In this document: positions 22,530-35,600 of the stretch, piece after piece
Layout of the letters: each line of letters opens with the position of its first letter
Position numbering within the stretch: position 1 is the stretch's first letter
Assembly (NCBI GenBank): GCA_030737875.1
Contig: CM060909.1
Coordinates: 27,859,659-27,923,658, forward strand
DNA from: Allium sativum
Taxonomy: Eukaryota; Streptophyta; Magnoliopsida; Asparagales; Amaryllidaceae
Length of the DNA: 64,000 bases
Direction: 5' to 3'
Notes under the pieces: generated by a model
What the model was told of the DNA's origin: nothing
The model's input: the letters and a program-made list of their open reading frames with translations, nothing else
The model's database searches: none
Translations under genes and position numbers: made by a program

Positions 22530-23709
22530 AAAATCTTACCAGGCAAAGAGTTTTGGATAGGACTTCCTTATGCTCTCCTATGTTTCCTAAGTATAGTCAT
22601 GCTCATTATCACCCCACTGGACTTTCACTAGTTCCACCGTCTTCCTTCGAAGATGCTTCGTATCGTGCTCGACAATACGAATCGGTATGCGGTTCCCAAC
22701 CGCTTCGGGTTCTACCTTGATATCGTCCAATTGGTATGGTGGAATAGTCATATCAGAATCGCCCACAAACTTCCTTAACTGGTAAACATGAAATACGTTG
22801 TGAACTCCTACTATCTTGTCAGGTAATTCAACTTTATATGCCAAATTGTCAAATAGTTCGAGGACTGGAAACGGACCAACAAATCTTGGTGCCAATTTAC
22901 CTCTCCTACCAAATCGAATTACGCGTTTCAACGGAGAAATCTTGACGAATACCAAGTCACCAACAGAAAATTTCAAATCTCTTCGTCTTTTATCAGCACA
23001 ACGTTTCTGACTATCTTGGGTAGCCCTCATTCGCTGTTGAATAACCTTGATCTTATCTGAAGTTTCTCTTATCACATCCGGTCCAAGCATGAACTTCTCA
23101 CTGGTTTCCAATCAACATGATGGTGAGTTGCGCGGTCTCCCATATAAAGCTTTAAATGGAGCCATACCAATGTTGGATTGATAACTATTATTACATGCAA
23201 ACTCAACCAGATGCAAATGGTTATCCCATGAACCTCCAAAATCCAATATACAAGCTCTCAAGAGATCCTCTAATACACGATTCACCTTCTCTGTTTGACC
23301 ATCGGTTTGGGGATGGTACGCAGTACTAAGATGTAATTCTGACCCTAAAGCCTCTTGTAAGCTCTTCCAAAACCCACTAATAAACAACGGATCTCGGTCA
23401 CTTACAATATCTTTGGGTACTCCATGAAATCCCACTACCCACTTGATATATAGTTCTGCTAACTTAGTTGTCGTTCTATTCGACTTGACCAGATAAACAT
23501 TGCACTCTTGGTCAATCTATCCACAAGCACCCAAATACTATCATGAGCCGATCTAGTCCTTGGTAAACCGTCAAATCCATTGAGACTTGTTCCGATTTCC
23601 ATTCGAGAATTTCCAACGGTTGTAACGAGCCACTAGGCTTCTTTTGCTCGGCTTTAACTAACTGGAAATTCATGCACTTGGATATAAACTTCCCAACGTC
23701 TCTCTTCAT
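22530..23709 (-). pseudogene. Integrase with chromodomain-like tail (Tekay-like pol)
   Basis: Integrase inserts the element's DNA into the genome. The first piece (23709-23512) starts MKRDVGKFISKCMNFQLVKA, the end of the zinc-binding region and the start of the core, including the first catalytic Asp in SMDL. The second (23435-23112) has IVSDRD and HPQTDGQTEKVNR; Asp13 and Glu49 are separated by 35 residues, the classic DX35E spacing. The third (23111-22587) has the C-terminal domain with GDLVFVKISPLKR, GPFPVLE and VHNVFHVYQLRKF, then a tail like the modified chromodomain of Tekay elements, which continues past a stop to about 22530. Frameshifts separate the pieces. Confidence 0.88.
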
Positions 23710-23952
23710 TCCTTCCCAACAGTAGGTCTGCTTCCTATCTCATTACATTTTGTTAGCACTGAGATGTATAGTCAGTTTCGAGTGATGGCATTGTCTAAGC
23801 ACTTCATCTTTCAATCCATTTACGTTGGGTACAACCAGTCTCCCATTCTTTCGAAGTCATCCTTCTCGATCAAGTCCATATGTATTCATCTCCTCACCAT
23901 CTATTCCCATCTCTACCTTGGAGATGATTTCCAATAGATTAGGATCGTCCCT

Positions 23953-24495
23953 CTAGCCGGAGCTGATCCGATCAATCAAAGTCGGTCTGATCTTCAAATT
24001 TGCTAACATATCTGGATCCAATTCATATTTAGGTCTGAAATCATAACTCGCGACATACTCCAGTTGCTTCCATTCCAGAAACATATCCCCCAAACTGGCA
24101 TGTCTCCTGCTCAATGCATCAACTACCGCATTGCCCTTCCCGGGTGTGTATGCGATATTGAAATCATATGAAGCCAAGAACTCTAACCATCTCTGTTGAT
24201 GAAGATTTAAATCCTTTTGAGATAAAAGGTACTTTAATGACTTATAATTGGTAAACAACTCGAATCTTTCTCCCAAGAGATAATGTCTCTACATCTTCAA
24301 CGCGAACATGATCGCTGCCAATTCCAAATCATGGGTAGGATATCTTTTCTCATGCGGTTTCAGTTGTCGACTAGCATAAGCTACAACCCTACCACCTTGC
24401 ATCAGTACAACACCTAATACGGTACCATAGGCATCTGTGTATACCGTCATATCTTCTTTACCTTTAGGAATAACTAACACTGGTGAACACGTCAA
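23953..24495 (-). pseudogene. RNase H domain (Tekay-like pol)
   Basis: RNase H degrades the RNA strand of the RNA/DNA hybrid. The first piece (24495-24289) holds [18 protein letters not shown], with the catalytic-Asp strand (usually TDAS, here TDAY), and [19 protein letters not shown] with the catalytic Glu. The second (24276-23953) holds FELFTNYKSLKYLLSQKDLN (normally T-D-H, here T-N-Y, so a catalytic Asp is lost) and ends in the linker TPGKGNAVVDALSRR. A stop or shift separates the two near 24280. Confidence 0.88.
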
Positions 24496-24693
24496 CTTTT
24501 CCTTTAGACCCTTAAATGCATTCTCACACCTTTCGTCTCAGACGAAAGCTTGATTCTTCTTGGTCAACTGAGTTAACGGTGCCGCTATCTTGGAGATGTC
24601 TTGAATAAACTTATGATAATATCCAATTAATCCCAAGAAACTTCTCACATCCATTCCGTTCTTGGGCGTAGACCAATTTTGCACCTTAGCCAC

Positions 24694-25518
24694 CTATGTA
24701 GGGTCCACGGCAATACAATTCTTTGAAACAACATGGCCCAAGAATCTCACTTCCCTCCTCCGGAAGTGATACTTAGAAATTTTCACTTTCAATTGGTGTT
24801 TCCTCAACACCTCCATTACTATCTTCAAATGTTCCTTGTGTTCTTCCTCAGTCCTCGAGTAAACCAAGATATCGTCCACGAGCACAAGAAAAAACTTATT
24901 CAACTGATCTCTGAAAACCCTATTCATAAGATCCAGAAAATATGTTGGTGTTTGGTCAACCCGAATGGCATGACCAACCACTCATAGAATCCCGATGGCG
25001 TCCGAAATGTCATTTTAGGTATACTCTCAACTACTACTCGGAGGTGATGAAAACCTTTCGCGAGATCTAACTGGGAGAACACTCTTGCTCCACACAACTG
25101 ATCAAATAAATCATCTATCCGTGGAAGAGGATACTTATTCTTCCTCGTCACCTTGTTCAACTCGCGGTAGTCCACACATAATCGATGGGAACCATCGGCC
25201 TTAGTAGCAAATATAACTGGTGCTCCCCACTCGGAAACACTTTTTCGGATAAATCCCTTCTTCAAAATATTGCTTACTTGCACCCCGAGCTCTCGCTGCT
25301 CCCTTGGTGCCATACGGCGAAGTGGCATCACCATAGGTCTGGCATCTTTCACTAAATCAATACAAAACTCAATCTCTCGGTGTGGTGTAAGTCCGGTCAC
25401 TTCCCCGAAGATATCCGGATACTCGCCAGCAATAGGCACATCTGATAACTCGTCATGCGGGATGTCGAGGGAATTTAGAAAACTAGCCATCACCCCGTCA
25501 CTAGGTAGGCAACCAAAC
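24694..25518 (-). pseudogene. Reverse transcriptase domain (Tekay-like pol)
   Basis: The upstream piece (25518-24950) includes the inhibitory-linker end [12 protein letters not shown], then [44 protein letters not shown] and MPFGLT. The downstream piece (24981-24694, another frame) includes the catalytic box LVDDILVYS at about 24876 and FLGHVVS. This is the normal order of Ty3/gypsy RT motifs. A frameshift between the pieces near 24960 kills it. The upstream side is cut at 25518 by the solo LTR, and the protease lies on the far side of that insertion. Confidence 0.9.
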
Positions 25519-27873
25519 TGTAACGATCTGCACAATTCTACGTATCGAAGGACCGTAGAATATTTATTTATTTTTCATATGAGGTCGTATGGTCGTGTAA
25601 CTTTGGGGAACGACTATTGGGGTCATTTCCCATATTCACGATTTTTTCCTATTTTTAAATAACCGTTTTGCCCCTGGCGAATCTTGTTTTGCCTATACTT
25701 TTGATTGGAAAGGAGTTTTGACCTGAAACCACTTCCATTAAATCCGGATGATGGTTTACCTTTCCGTAGAGTGGTCACACTTGTCAAACAGACTTACCGT
25801 TTGGGAGATATGGCTGAATTAAGGTTTAGAAAGTGAAAAATAGCTTAATTGGGCTTAACCGGGTGATTAACAGCTAGGCCCATTGGAGGATTTCGGGATT
25901 AGAGCTATGTGAGGGTTGATTAGGGTTAGAGAAACCTTTTCTTTGTCATTTTCCAGCCGCTACTTACCTCTCTTCAACCCTAACAATGACCTCCACTTTC
26001 TAAATTCATCCCAAATCACCGTTTAATTGCTATTAGCTTAACCTACACCAAATCAAGGAAGTCTAGTGGCAAATCAGAGTTAAAACTGCTACTAAGCATT
26101 GGAATTTGACCTATGACAGTAGCAAAGTTCAGATCTAAGATTAATTTGTTGCTAAGGTGAGTGATTTGCATTTTTTTTTCCACTAATTACAGCTAATTAA
26201 GGGTGATTAGTGATAATTAGCGAAATTATGGCTCATAAAAATCTGGAAAAAATTGTAAAATTCTAAAACATTATTTTAGGGCTCTGATAAAAGTTTGGAC
26301 TAATTTGGATATGTTTTGCTAATCATATGGCCAAATCATGATTAAGGGTATAAAGGGGAAAACATGGGTTTTGGGTATGTTTGATCCGTACTAACATGCT
26401 TAATTGTTGCTTTGGTGTTTATGGTTGATTATACATGTTGCTATTACTATTTGGAATGATTTTTGATTGCATAGAAAAGTTAGATGCTATCGCATGGCGT
26501 AAATAGCTCGCTGGAAAAGTTGCAGGAATTTGGATCGGATTGGATAGCCCTCCCCCACTCGCGAAGCGCGTATCACGAACCGGTGATGGAAGCTCGACCC
26601 GAACCACCTATGAGGCACACCCCATCACGAGCCGGTCTGCTGCTTCGAACCTGAACCACACAGCATCCGCGAGCTGATGCCACGAGCTGGAGATCACGAC
26701 CCAACCCGGAGCCTATATCCTGAACCGAATCGCCAGAAGAAGTAGTGCACGAACCGAACCCATCTCCACTACTCGGACTGGAGCTCACGAACCGACCTAG
26801 ATGGGGAAGCTGACCCGAACCGATAGTCATGATCACGAACCGTACTACTTCAGGAGACCAGAACCGAACCGAATGGAGCTGTTTTCCGAACCGATCCGGA
26901 GGAGACCAAAACCCGAGATGCAAAGGTAGTCCAAATAGGAAGTAGAACTCAGGATCCAGTTGGGAACCAACGAGTTAACTTCATAAGTTGGACTTTGTTG
27001 CGGGACGTGTGCAAAGGGGTTATCGATTTCTATAGCTTTGACTCACCACTGAGAGACGAATATTGGCTGTGGATCAGTACAGTGGAGCCGTTATGACTCC
27101 ATGGGGCAGAGTGATCGTAGCAAGGAATTGGGTGGCCAAAGTGGTAGATATCGTATACTTTACGCACTGAGTGAGAGATGTGAGGATGATTGCTATGCCT
27201 GATTGTTTGCCATCATTATGACATGCACACCCCCTCCCCCGTTATCTTTACACCTCATGCTAGTGTCACCTTGGAGTATTGTACATCATGTTGTACTAAC
27301 TCTTTGGTTGTAGGTCCAGGTTCAGGTATGATTGGAATATATCTGTAACTGTTCTGTTTTGTTGCTTATCGCTCATACCAGAGTTTTGTCTGACCCAGAG
27401 TTTTATGTCTCTTCTTATTACTCTGGATGCTCCTAAACGAGAAGACTAGAGACAGGTTAGGAAGTAATGCGCGAGTAGTTGTCTGGAGACGAGCAGGAGG
27501 CTTCTACGTATGATATACATATATACTCCCTGTGTTGTAGCTGGTCATTGCTTGGGCATTAGTAGTGTACCTTTCCTTTTTCTTTGCTTTAAAGACAATA
27601 TGTTGGAGATGTAATAAGTTGTATTTTGAATTTCTGCTGCTATAATGATTATGGTTTAGTTTTCAGCTTATGCACTGTCTCGCCTGTTTTATGTCAAGTA
27701 TGTTAGTATTCTATTTTATTCCATGCGCTGTGAGACATTCTACAGGTTCCTTGTTAGTTCATAGCTTCAAATCCGTTTCTTTTCCCTTCTTTGGGGACCG
27801 TACCGTGCTAGTCGGGCATGGGCACAGCGCACCTTCATTGGAAATGTCGGCTGGTGCGGGGCGGGCCGTCACA
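25519..27873 (+). repeat. Solo LTR of a Tekay-related family, inverted inside pol
   Basis: It starts TGTAACGATC and ends GGGCCGTCACA, with the duplication CAAAC at 25514-25518 and 27874-27878. It is recognisably homologous to the host element's LTRs but in the opposite orientation, and differs at many bases, including near its start. No internal sequence is attached, so an element inserted and then recombined between its LTRs. A G+C-rich array of CACGAACC and CCGAACC words lies at about 26560-26900. Confidence 0.93.
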
Positions 27874-28106
27874 CAAACAGTCTACCACCACCCCATTCTT
27901 TGGCACAGTGGCACTTCTAATGGTCACCGAAGACCCCTCACAGTCTACCACCACCCCATACCTTTAGAGCCAATCGACTCCCAAAATAATGCCAAACCCA
28001 GTAAAGCCCAAAACAAAGCAATCATAAGCAAACATACATCCATGACTTGATAAGATTAAATTACGAGAAATCATGATAAGGCTAGTCGAAGCACCGATCG
28101 GGTTCG

Positions 28107-28403
28107 TCACAACTTAAGGTCTATCGATAATCTCGGGTTCCAATCCCAACTATCTACCAGGTCACTAGATATGAAGGAATGGGAAGCCCCGGTATCAAAC
28201 AACACTCGAACAGGAACATCATAAATAGAAAGCATACCTTGAATATTGACACCCTTTCCCTTCTGCGCCGCAGTTGGGGCATTCGACGAAAAAGGAACAG
28301 CATTGATAGCATATGCTTTCACAATCTGCTTCTCTTTAGGAGGTTGTGGACATTTATCCTTGTGATGTCCCACTTGGCTGCAATTGAAGCACTTCTTGTC
28401 CAC
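28107..28403 (-). pseudogene. Zinc knuckle and aspartic protease (Tekay-like gag-pol)
   Basis: The zinc knuckle CFNCSQVGHHKDKC (residues 5-18 from 28403, CX2CX4HX4C) belongs to nucleocapsid and binds the RNA genome. The protease active site LFDTGASHSFIS follows, with Asp70, as in other gypsy elements. The frame stops at 28107. The remaining protease sequence should run on to 27879, but there a short block containing TCTACCACCACCCCAT is duplicated (about 27882 and 27944). A CTTTGGCACAGTGGCACTT word is also shared between 27898 and 28423. Confidence 0.88.
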
Positions 28404-28616
28404 TGGCTTTGCTCGACATTCTTTGGCACAGTGGCACTTATTGCCATAGCTATAATACTCTACATCTTTCTTATTCTTCTTTTTCTGACCATGATTGGTT
28501 TGGTTCTGTTTCCTCTTATTCTGGGAATTATTCTTACCTCCACCGCTTTCCTGCGGCTTTGGTTCCTCTCCAGATGTAACAGCAACCTCGGTCTTTGACT
28601 TAAGGTAAAGGCTTTC

Positions 28617-29275
28617 TTATCTCGATGCTTTCCCCATAACAGATTCAAAAGTCTCTTCGATGTGGTTTATAAGTCTTTCCCCCAAGTACTCATCTAAGCC
28701 AGTTACGAACTTTTCATTCTTCTTCTCGGCAGTATCGATAAGGGATAATCCATACTTCGATAAGGTATCGAATTCAGCAATATATTCTGAGACTGTCCTA
28801 CCATTATGCTTAAGCTCCAAAAATTTCCTAAACAATTCCGATTTCTGAGCAGTTGGGATAAACTTGTCACCGAAATGGGTCTTAAACTGATTCCAAGTAA
28901 ATTGGTCCTCAAGAGTAGCTGCTTTAATAGCATTCCACCAATTCATTGCCCGTCCTTGCAGTTGATGCGATGCTAACTTCCTTTTCATTGCATCATCGAT
29001 TCCCAAATCCTCGAAGATGCGCTCACAACTATCAAGCCAATCTTGAACATCCGTGATCGACACCGTTCCGTGGAACGGCTTCCCACCAAGACTAGTATAA
29101 TCCTTGTTAAGCTTGGCGAAATCGGCTCTAGGCGCCCGCACCACCGCACCACCACCGATAGCAGCATTAGGAATTGCTCCCTGAACGTCCCTAAGAAGGT
29201 AGTAAACATCGTCATCATATCAGGGATATTTCCATTGTTGGCCCCTGAACCCATAATCCTTATATATCGGCTCAT
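28617..29275 (-). pseudogene. gag of the Tekay-like element, frameshifted
   Basis: The start is ATG at 29275 (MSRYIRIMGSGANNGNIPDM), 186 bp from the primer-binding site. The capsid part (29144-28617, another frame) has LGGKPFHGTVSITDVQDWLD, RAMNWWNAI, FTWNQFKTHFGDKFIP and VSEYIAEFDTLSKYG, the classic plant chromovirus gag pattern with the WW motif. The frameshift between the two parts is near 29150. The zinc knuckle lies further downstream at 28403. Confidence 0.88.
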
Positions 29276-29460
29276 CGTTCAATCTGTAAAGATAAAAACG
29301 ATTAACCCTCTCCTTAGTTGTGCCAGTGCAGTGCGACCCATCCTTAGATATACTAATAGTATATATAGCTTTTGAGAACTAAAATATCACAAATACACGC
29401 TCTCATATACGTATACTATATCTCCCGGATGTCTTCCCCTAGGTTAACTACGCAACCTAG

Positions 29461-29472
29461 GCTCTGATACCA
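29461..29472 (-). other. Primer-binding site of the Tekay-like element
   Basis: The minus strand reads TGGTATCAGAGC, a perfect match to the usual initiator-Met tRNA primer site, two bases from the LTR edge at 29475. Confidence 0.85.
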
Positions 29473-29474
29473 AG

Positions 29475-31861
29475 TGTGACGGCCCGCCCTGCACCAACCG
29501 ACATTTTTACGAAATGCGCTGTGCCAGTGCTCGACCAGCATGGGACGGTCGTCAAATGAAAGGGGTTTTGAAAGTTTGAATCACCAAAGAACCTGTAGTA
29601 TATCTCACATTGCATGGAATAAAATGTAATAATAACATACCTGACATAAAACAGGCGAGACAGTGCATAAGATGAAAAAACTAAACCATCATAGCAGCGG
29701 AATCCAAAATACAGCTTATGATCCCAACCATCCTTAATACAACTTCAAAATACTGTCTCTAAAGTAAAATAGAAAAGGTACACTACTAATACTCAAAGCA
29801 GTGACCAGCAACAACACAGGGAGAATATGTGTAAATAGAATGTGGAAGCCTGCTGCTCGTCTCCGGACAGCTACTCGTGCACAACCACCTGACCTGTCTC
29901 TAGTTCGCTCGTTTTAGGAGCACCCAAAGTAATAAGAAGAGACATAAAACCCAAGGTCAGATAGAATTGGTATGAGCGATAGCAGCAGAAATAAACAATA
30001 ATAGGTATAATTAATCATATCTGAACCTGGACCTGCAATCAAAGAGTTAGCACAACAAGATGTACAGTACTCTAGGGTAACGCTAACATATGGTGTGAAA
30101 ATGGGAGCATGCGTGTCATGGTGATAGCAAACATCAAACATAAAAATCATCCTCACGTCTCTCACTCAGTGCGTAAAGCATATGATATCCACCGCTTGGA
30201 TCACCAGAACCATTTGAGGCCATGACGGAGTCCAACTCCATCCAAACCTTACTACGACCACTTTTCCCTTGGGGGTCCTAATGGAGTTCGACTCCATACA
30301 ACTTTAACCCCACCGCACTGGTCCATAGTCAATGCCCCTCCCATCAATAGTGAATCAAAGTTATAGATACCGATAACCCCTTTGCACACGTCCCGCAGCA
30401 GAGTCCAATTCATGAAGTTAACTCGTTGGTTCCCATCTGGAACCTGAGTTCTAACTTCCTATTTGGACTACCTTTGCATACCGGGTTTTTGGTCTCCTCT
30501 TGTTCGCATTTCAATTTCATTCGGTTCGTTATACACAAGTGGCTCGCGGTTCATGGTCATCTACGGCTCGTGGGTCCTGTTCTGGCTCGTGGTCCTCCTT
30601 TCCCGGATCAGCTCGTGGTGATCAGTTTGTGGAGCTTGGTCTGGTCCGGCTCGTGGAGGTGGTTCGTGAGTCTTCAACCGGCTCAAGGTCCACCGGTTCG
30701 TGAATCCACTTCGGGTCGTGTTGCTCCTTCCGGCTCGTGAGTCTCACATCTAGGTCATGGTGCTCCATTCGTGAATACCGGTTCAGGAGGGAGGTATGCC
30801 CCACGAGTGGGGTCAGGTCGTGATATGTACTTCACGAACGGGTCGGATCTGACCAATTTCTTCAACTTTTCCAATAAGCTATTTATGCCATACGACGGCA
30901 TTTTTGACCAATCTAACTCTACTAAGCAACCACAAGGCATACCATACAATAATAGCAGCATGTATAATCAATCATAAACACCAAAACAATAATGTGACAT
31001 GTTAATATGGATCAAACATACCCAAAACCATGATTTTCCCCTTAATCCCCTCAATCATGTTTTAACTATAGGATTAGCAAAATATGTCCAAACTAACCCA
31101 AATTTCTAACAGAGGCATAAAATATTATTTTAGAATTTCTACATATTTTTCTCAGTCATAATTTCGCTAATTATCACTAATCACCCCTAATTAGCTGTAA
31201 TTAGTGTTAAAACATGCTAATCACTCACCTTAGCCACAAATAAATCTTAGATCTGAAAATATCTCTGATTTGGGTCGAATTCCAATGTATAGCGGCATCT
31301 CCAACTCTGATTTGGTGCTATTTTGACTTGACATGACGTAGATTTGCTTAATATGTGATTAGAAGGTGATTTGGAGGTGTTTTAGAAGATAGAGGTCGTT
31401 GCTAGGGTTAGACAAAGGTAAATGGCGGCTAGAAAACTGAAATGAAATCTTTTCCCTAACCCTTTCAGCCCTCCCATAACCTAATCCTGAAATGGGTTAT
31501 GGGCCTAGCTGCTAATCATCCAATTAAGCCCGGTTAAGCTGTTTTTCCATCTTCAAACCTTATTTCAGCCATATCTCCCAAACAATAAGTTCGTTTGACT
31601 AATGTGACCACTCTACGGAAAGTTAAACTATCATTCGGGTCCAATGGAAGTGGTTTCAGGTCAAAACTCCTTACCAATCAAAAGTAATAGGTGAAAAAAG
31701 ATTTGCCAGGAGCAAAAGGGTCATTCAAAATTTGGCAAAAATCATGATTGTGGAAAATGAACCCAATAGCCATTTCCCAAAGCTACATGACCATATGACT
31801 TCGCATGAAAATAAAATAAATATTCTACGATCTTCCGATACGTAGAATGCGGGTCGTTATA
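29475..31861 (-). repeat. Right LTR (5' LTR) of the Tekay-like element
   Basis: It is homologous to 19994-22364. The outer end has mutated from TTACA to TTATA. It carries the same GGCTCGTGG-type array at about 30530-30830. Confidence 0.93.
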
Positions 31862-32608
31862 GTAAAACAATAACATATACACTGTTACTTTTCAAATCCA
31901 ATCATTTACTGTCAAAATACTGTTTAAATAGTAGATCTAGAAATAACTAGAACTCACAGTGATTTGAATTAGATTCATAATAAGCCTTTTAAAATAGTTA
32001 TGGTAGAAAAACGAAATTATCCCTTCATTCTATGTGTCGGAAGCACCTCGGCATCTTATTAATTTTATTTAGAATTAACTTGGAGGAGGAAGAAGATGAA
32101 GATATGTTTGTGTGTAAGAAAATGGTGAAGCTGCTAGCCTATTTGTAGATTAGTTTGGATAAATCTATACCATAGGATATTAGGTTATCAAATCAAATCA
32201 GACACCTCGAGCCGAGTCAGCATATGTATGTAGTGTATAAAATAGTTCAGGTTCAGGTACAGGAATCTGCCCTGCATGCAGGTACCTACTACCTGGGTTG
32301 ACACTAGGGTCGACCCGCTTTAGATCTGGGTCGACCCCTGTGTCGACCTAGTTAGGGTCTGGGTCGCCCGCTTACCATTGTTTTCTGAGTTGATTTATTT
32401 AAAATTTAAATATAGTTTAAACTCCTTAAGCTCATAACTTCTTCATGCATAATCCGATTTAAAAAAACCAAGTGTCTATTTGAACCAGAATTTCATAATG
32501 AACGTAATGGTAAAGTCCATTTTACTCAGTTTTGAAAATTTTAGTAATTTATATTCATTTATTATCTTTATTATATAATTATGGTCTATTAAATTGTGGG
32601 GCGTTACA

Positions 32609-35600
32609 GGTGGCCAACAAATCATATCACAAAAGTGATAGAAATGTCTCGAAGAAGTATGACTGATAGGGGGGATGACCTCATTCCAGTTTTAGTCACA
32701 TCAAGCCGACTTATAGCAGTTAGGGTCATGTAAATGCCATATATCAGAATCGTTTGCCAAACCATCTTACCTCGTTCTTGGTTCTCCACCACATACAAAG
32801 TTGTTAAAGTGGTTATCGACATTGTCAGAGAGTATGACAATATCCGATCTCGGTCTCTTTAACGACCAAACGCTTACGTTTTCCATACCTGTATGATTTT
32901 TACATTTTAGATGGTTCATACTTCATCTCGAAAAATCATATTTTCTTTAATTCATTTTATATCCAAATAGAATATACTTTCATATTAAATCTCTATTTAA
33001 ATCTAACTCAGAATTTTGAAACAATTTTAATCTTGAAATATTTTAAATATTAAATAGTTGAATTTGTTTACATATATTAAATAGTTTAGATATATTTGAA
33101 ATAGGTAAGAAAATGAAAGTTTATAAAAATAGTTTGTATTTAAAGTAGAATTATCAAAATTTAGTAAAATCTATAGTTAAAATATTAAAGTACTTTATGA
33201 AATAAATAGTTGATTATTAAATTAGTTTATTCAACGTAGTATATATATAATTTAAAATAAAATAGTTTATAGTGTAAAATAGTTATTTATTAAAGTTTTT
33301 TATTAAAATAGTTATTATGTATAAGTTTAAAATAGAATAATTTATAAAGTAAAATATGTACTAAGTAAAATAGTTTATATAATGGTAAAAAAATATTACA
33401 GTTGGAATTAGAATCGTTTCTTCCAAATTTTCAAATAACTCGTAGTCATATTCCCAATTCAAATTAAATCAACTCGACTTCGATATTTCAATATGATTTA
33501 ATTTCGAATATAAATTCAAATTCGATTCAAATATTTGAAGCTTCAATTATAATTCTCACTTTGAATTATTTAAAAATTTAAAAATCTCGAGTTCACAATT
33601 CAAATATCCCTTTGATCAAGTCAATTGAAAGTAAATATCAAAGATGGATAAACAATTTAATTTCAATGGATTTCGTTCACTTTCAATTCATGTTTAACTT
33701 CAATTTACAATATTAAACAATTTCCTATAGCTTTTATATTTCAAAATCCAAAGTTCAAGTTCAAAGGTAATCCATTTATAAACATTGCTTATATTGTCTT
33801 TAAAATAAAATTTCAAAATTTTACGGTTAAAGCAAATTTTATTTAACCAACCAGTGTCCATATATAATTTTCTATCCTATGGCCAAGTGACACTTAAAGT
33901 TTAATTTTAGTATTCTGGGAATGGATATATACCATTTCAATCCAAATAAAGGTCATAGATATTTATTATTTCAACCTACATTCTTAATTCATTTTAATGA
34001 TTAATCTCGGGTTTATTTGATGTCCGTAACATCTAGGGTAAATGATTGTGATTAATCAACACAAACAAATAATTATGTATAAAAAGGTGAATAACGGGTA
34101 TATTCACGCCATTAAACATTAACATGTCAAATATATCAATACAATCCATCCATCAAATTAATACATCCAAACAGTTCAATTCATATAAATTTACCAGTTA
34201 TCAAATGTCGGGTTTTAAACTAGCAATTAAATACCAAATTTTAACTTAACCGTAAAACTTAAACTAACCGTAAAACTTAAACTAACAGTCAAATTTAAAT
34301 TACATTATCGATGCCAATTAACGTAAATATAAAATTTTAACTATCAAACAACAATCAATACAATCATATCGTAACATGATTTTAATTTAACTAACAGTCA
34401 AATTTTTTAGTTGAGCATGAATGGGTTTAATCACTCACCTTTGATTTCGAACGAGTTTGAAATTTAAAATAATACCCAAAATTTTACTATCTTAGAGTCT
34501 ATTCAAACCAATGCCACATCATCCGAAATTCCAAAACGATCCTAATAAAAAACCTTGAGTCAATCTAAGTTCGTAAGCAAGAGTTATACGCATTTTATCA
34601 TTTGCAATTTAATTTAAAATAAAATAAAACAACATTCCTCACCCTATAAAACACTGACACGTAGCCCTCCTCCCCACTATTCTCCTCCGTTCGTGAGAAG
34701 AACCCCTTCCAGGAATTACACCAGGAACCGTTCGAACTTTGAATCATGCAACTCACAAAAGCCCTCAATACCCCAATCAAACACCACTGCAAGAACCGTC
34801 ATCACCGCCTCCCCTTATGGCCTGAATTTGGCCCCACTGATTAGGTCCTCTTATCTCCTCAAATTCTTAAGAAGCAGCGCTGCCTTCTCAGTCTTTTTCT
34901 GGCAAATTATGATAAAATCAATATCGATTATCCATATGGATTGAAAGATCTTATCGAGCTCAACGATTTCCATGTTGGAAGTTTTCGATTTCGTAGAACG
35001 AATTAGAAGATATTGAGGAACAACGAATCGAAAGCTTGTGGAAGTTGAAAATATACATGGCGGCTTGGGAAATTAGAATACCAAAATATAATATTTTAAT
35101 AATATAATGTCTCGTTTTATGTGTTTTAAAGCCAAAACCGGGTCTGTGTCCAAATCAGGTCTGCTAACAGCCTATCTATAGGTTTAAAGGCGTTTTGACT
35201 GCAATGAAACTAGTGGCCAATCCCAATTCCATAATCTATAGCAGTTGCACTTAAAATTACATAATTTTAATTAAATTGTACACATAAATTCCTAGGTGTT
35301 TTAAATTCGCACAATCAAACGATATGTTTGATGGCTACGAAATTTAAAACCTTACAATAAATCAATATTCCAGATTTGGTGTAACTGGTTTCGTCGAAAT
35401 CCGAGACCATTTGAAAAATGCCTAATTAAAATCTCAGATCATTAATCGATAGGCATTTATATCGAGCACGACCACATAACAACTCCTATTGACGGAAAAC
35501 TTGAAATCTTACAATAATTTATAATTCTAGATCCAATGAAACTGATTTAATCGAATTTGGAATTCGTTTGCAAAAAGGCTATTTTAACATGTTTATTAAT

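Larger units (their letters stand above)
19994..31861 (-). mobile_element. Tekay-like chromovirus (Ty3/gypsy), full length, decayed
   Basis: LTRs are at 19994-22364 and 29475-31861. The 5-bp duplication GTAAA is at 19989-19993 and 31862-31866. The primer-binding site is at 29461-29472 and the PPT at 22365-22377, so it is transcribed on the minus strand. Gag, zinc knuckle, protease, RT, RNase H, integrase and a chromodomain-like tail follow in gypsy order from 29275 down to about 22530. Long LTRs (about 2.4 kb) and the modified chromodomain point to the Tekay/Del lineage. Frameshifts, stops and a solo LTR (25519-27873) inactivate it. A 280-bp stretch of the LTR pair aligned by eye shows over 30 differences, so it is old. 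Confidence 0.93.
14624..32608 (-). mobile_element. 5' LTR of chromovirus O, split into three by insertions
   Basis: The LTR pieces are 14624-14973, 18788-19993 and 31862-32608, about 2.3 kb once both insertions and one TSD copy each are removed. The plus-strand ends are TGTGACACCC and GGGGCGTTACA, so the minus-strand LTR begins TGTAACGCCCC as in many plant chromoviruses. The cuts are proved by the TSDs of the CACTA (TCA) and Tekay-like (GTAAA) elements. The right edge at 32608 coincides with the start of homology to 39343 in element F, so O inserted into an LTR of F. The predicted 5-bp duplication is GGTGG (32609-32613), whose other copy would lie left of the window. The third piece has GGGTCGACCC-type repeats at about 32290-32370. 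Confidence 0.8.

Noticed and set aside
29461..29474. tRNA gene (TGGTATCAGAGC)
   Set aside because: Only the 12-base primer-binding complement is present beside an LTR; no cloverleaf follows. The same applies at 14611 and 38466.
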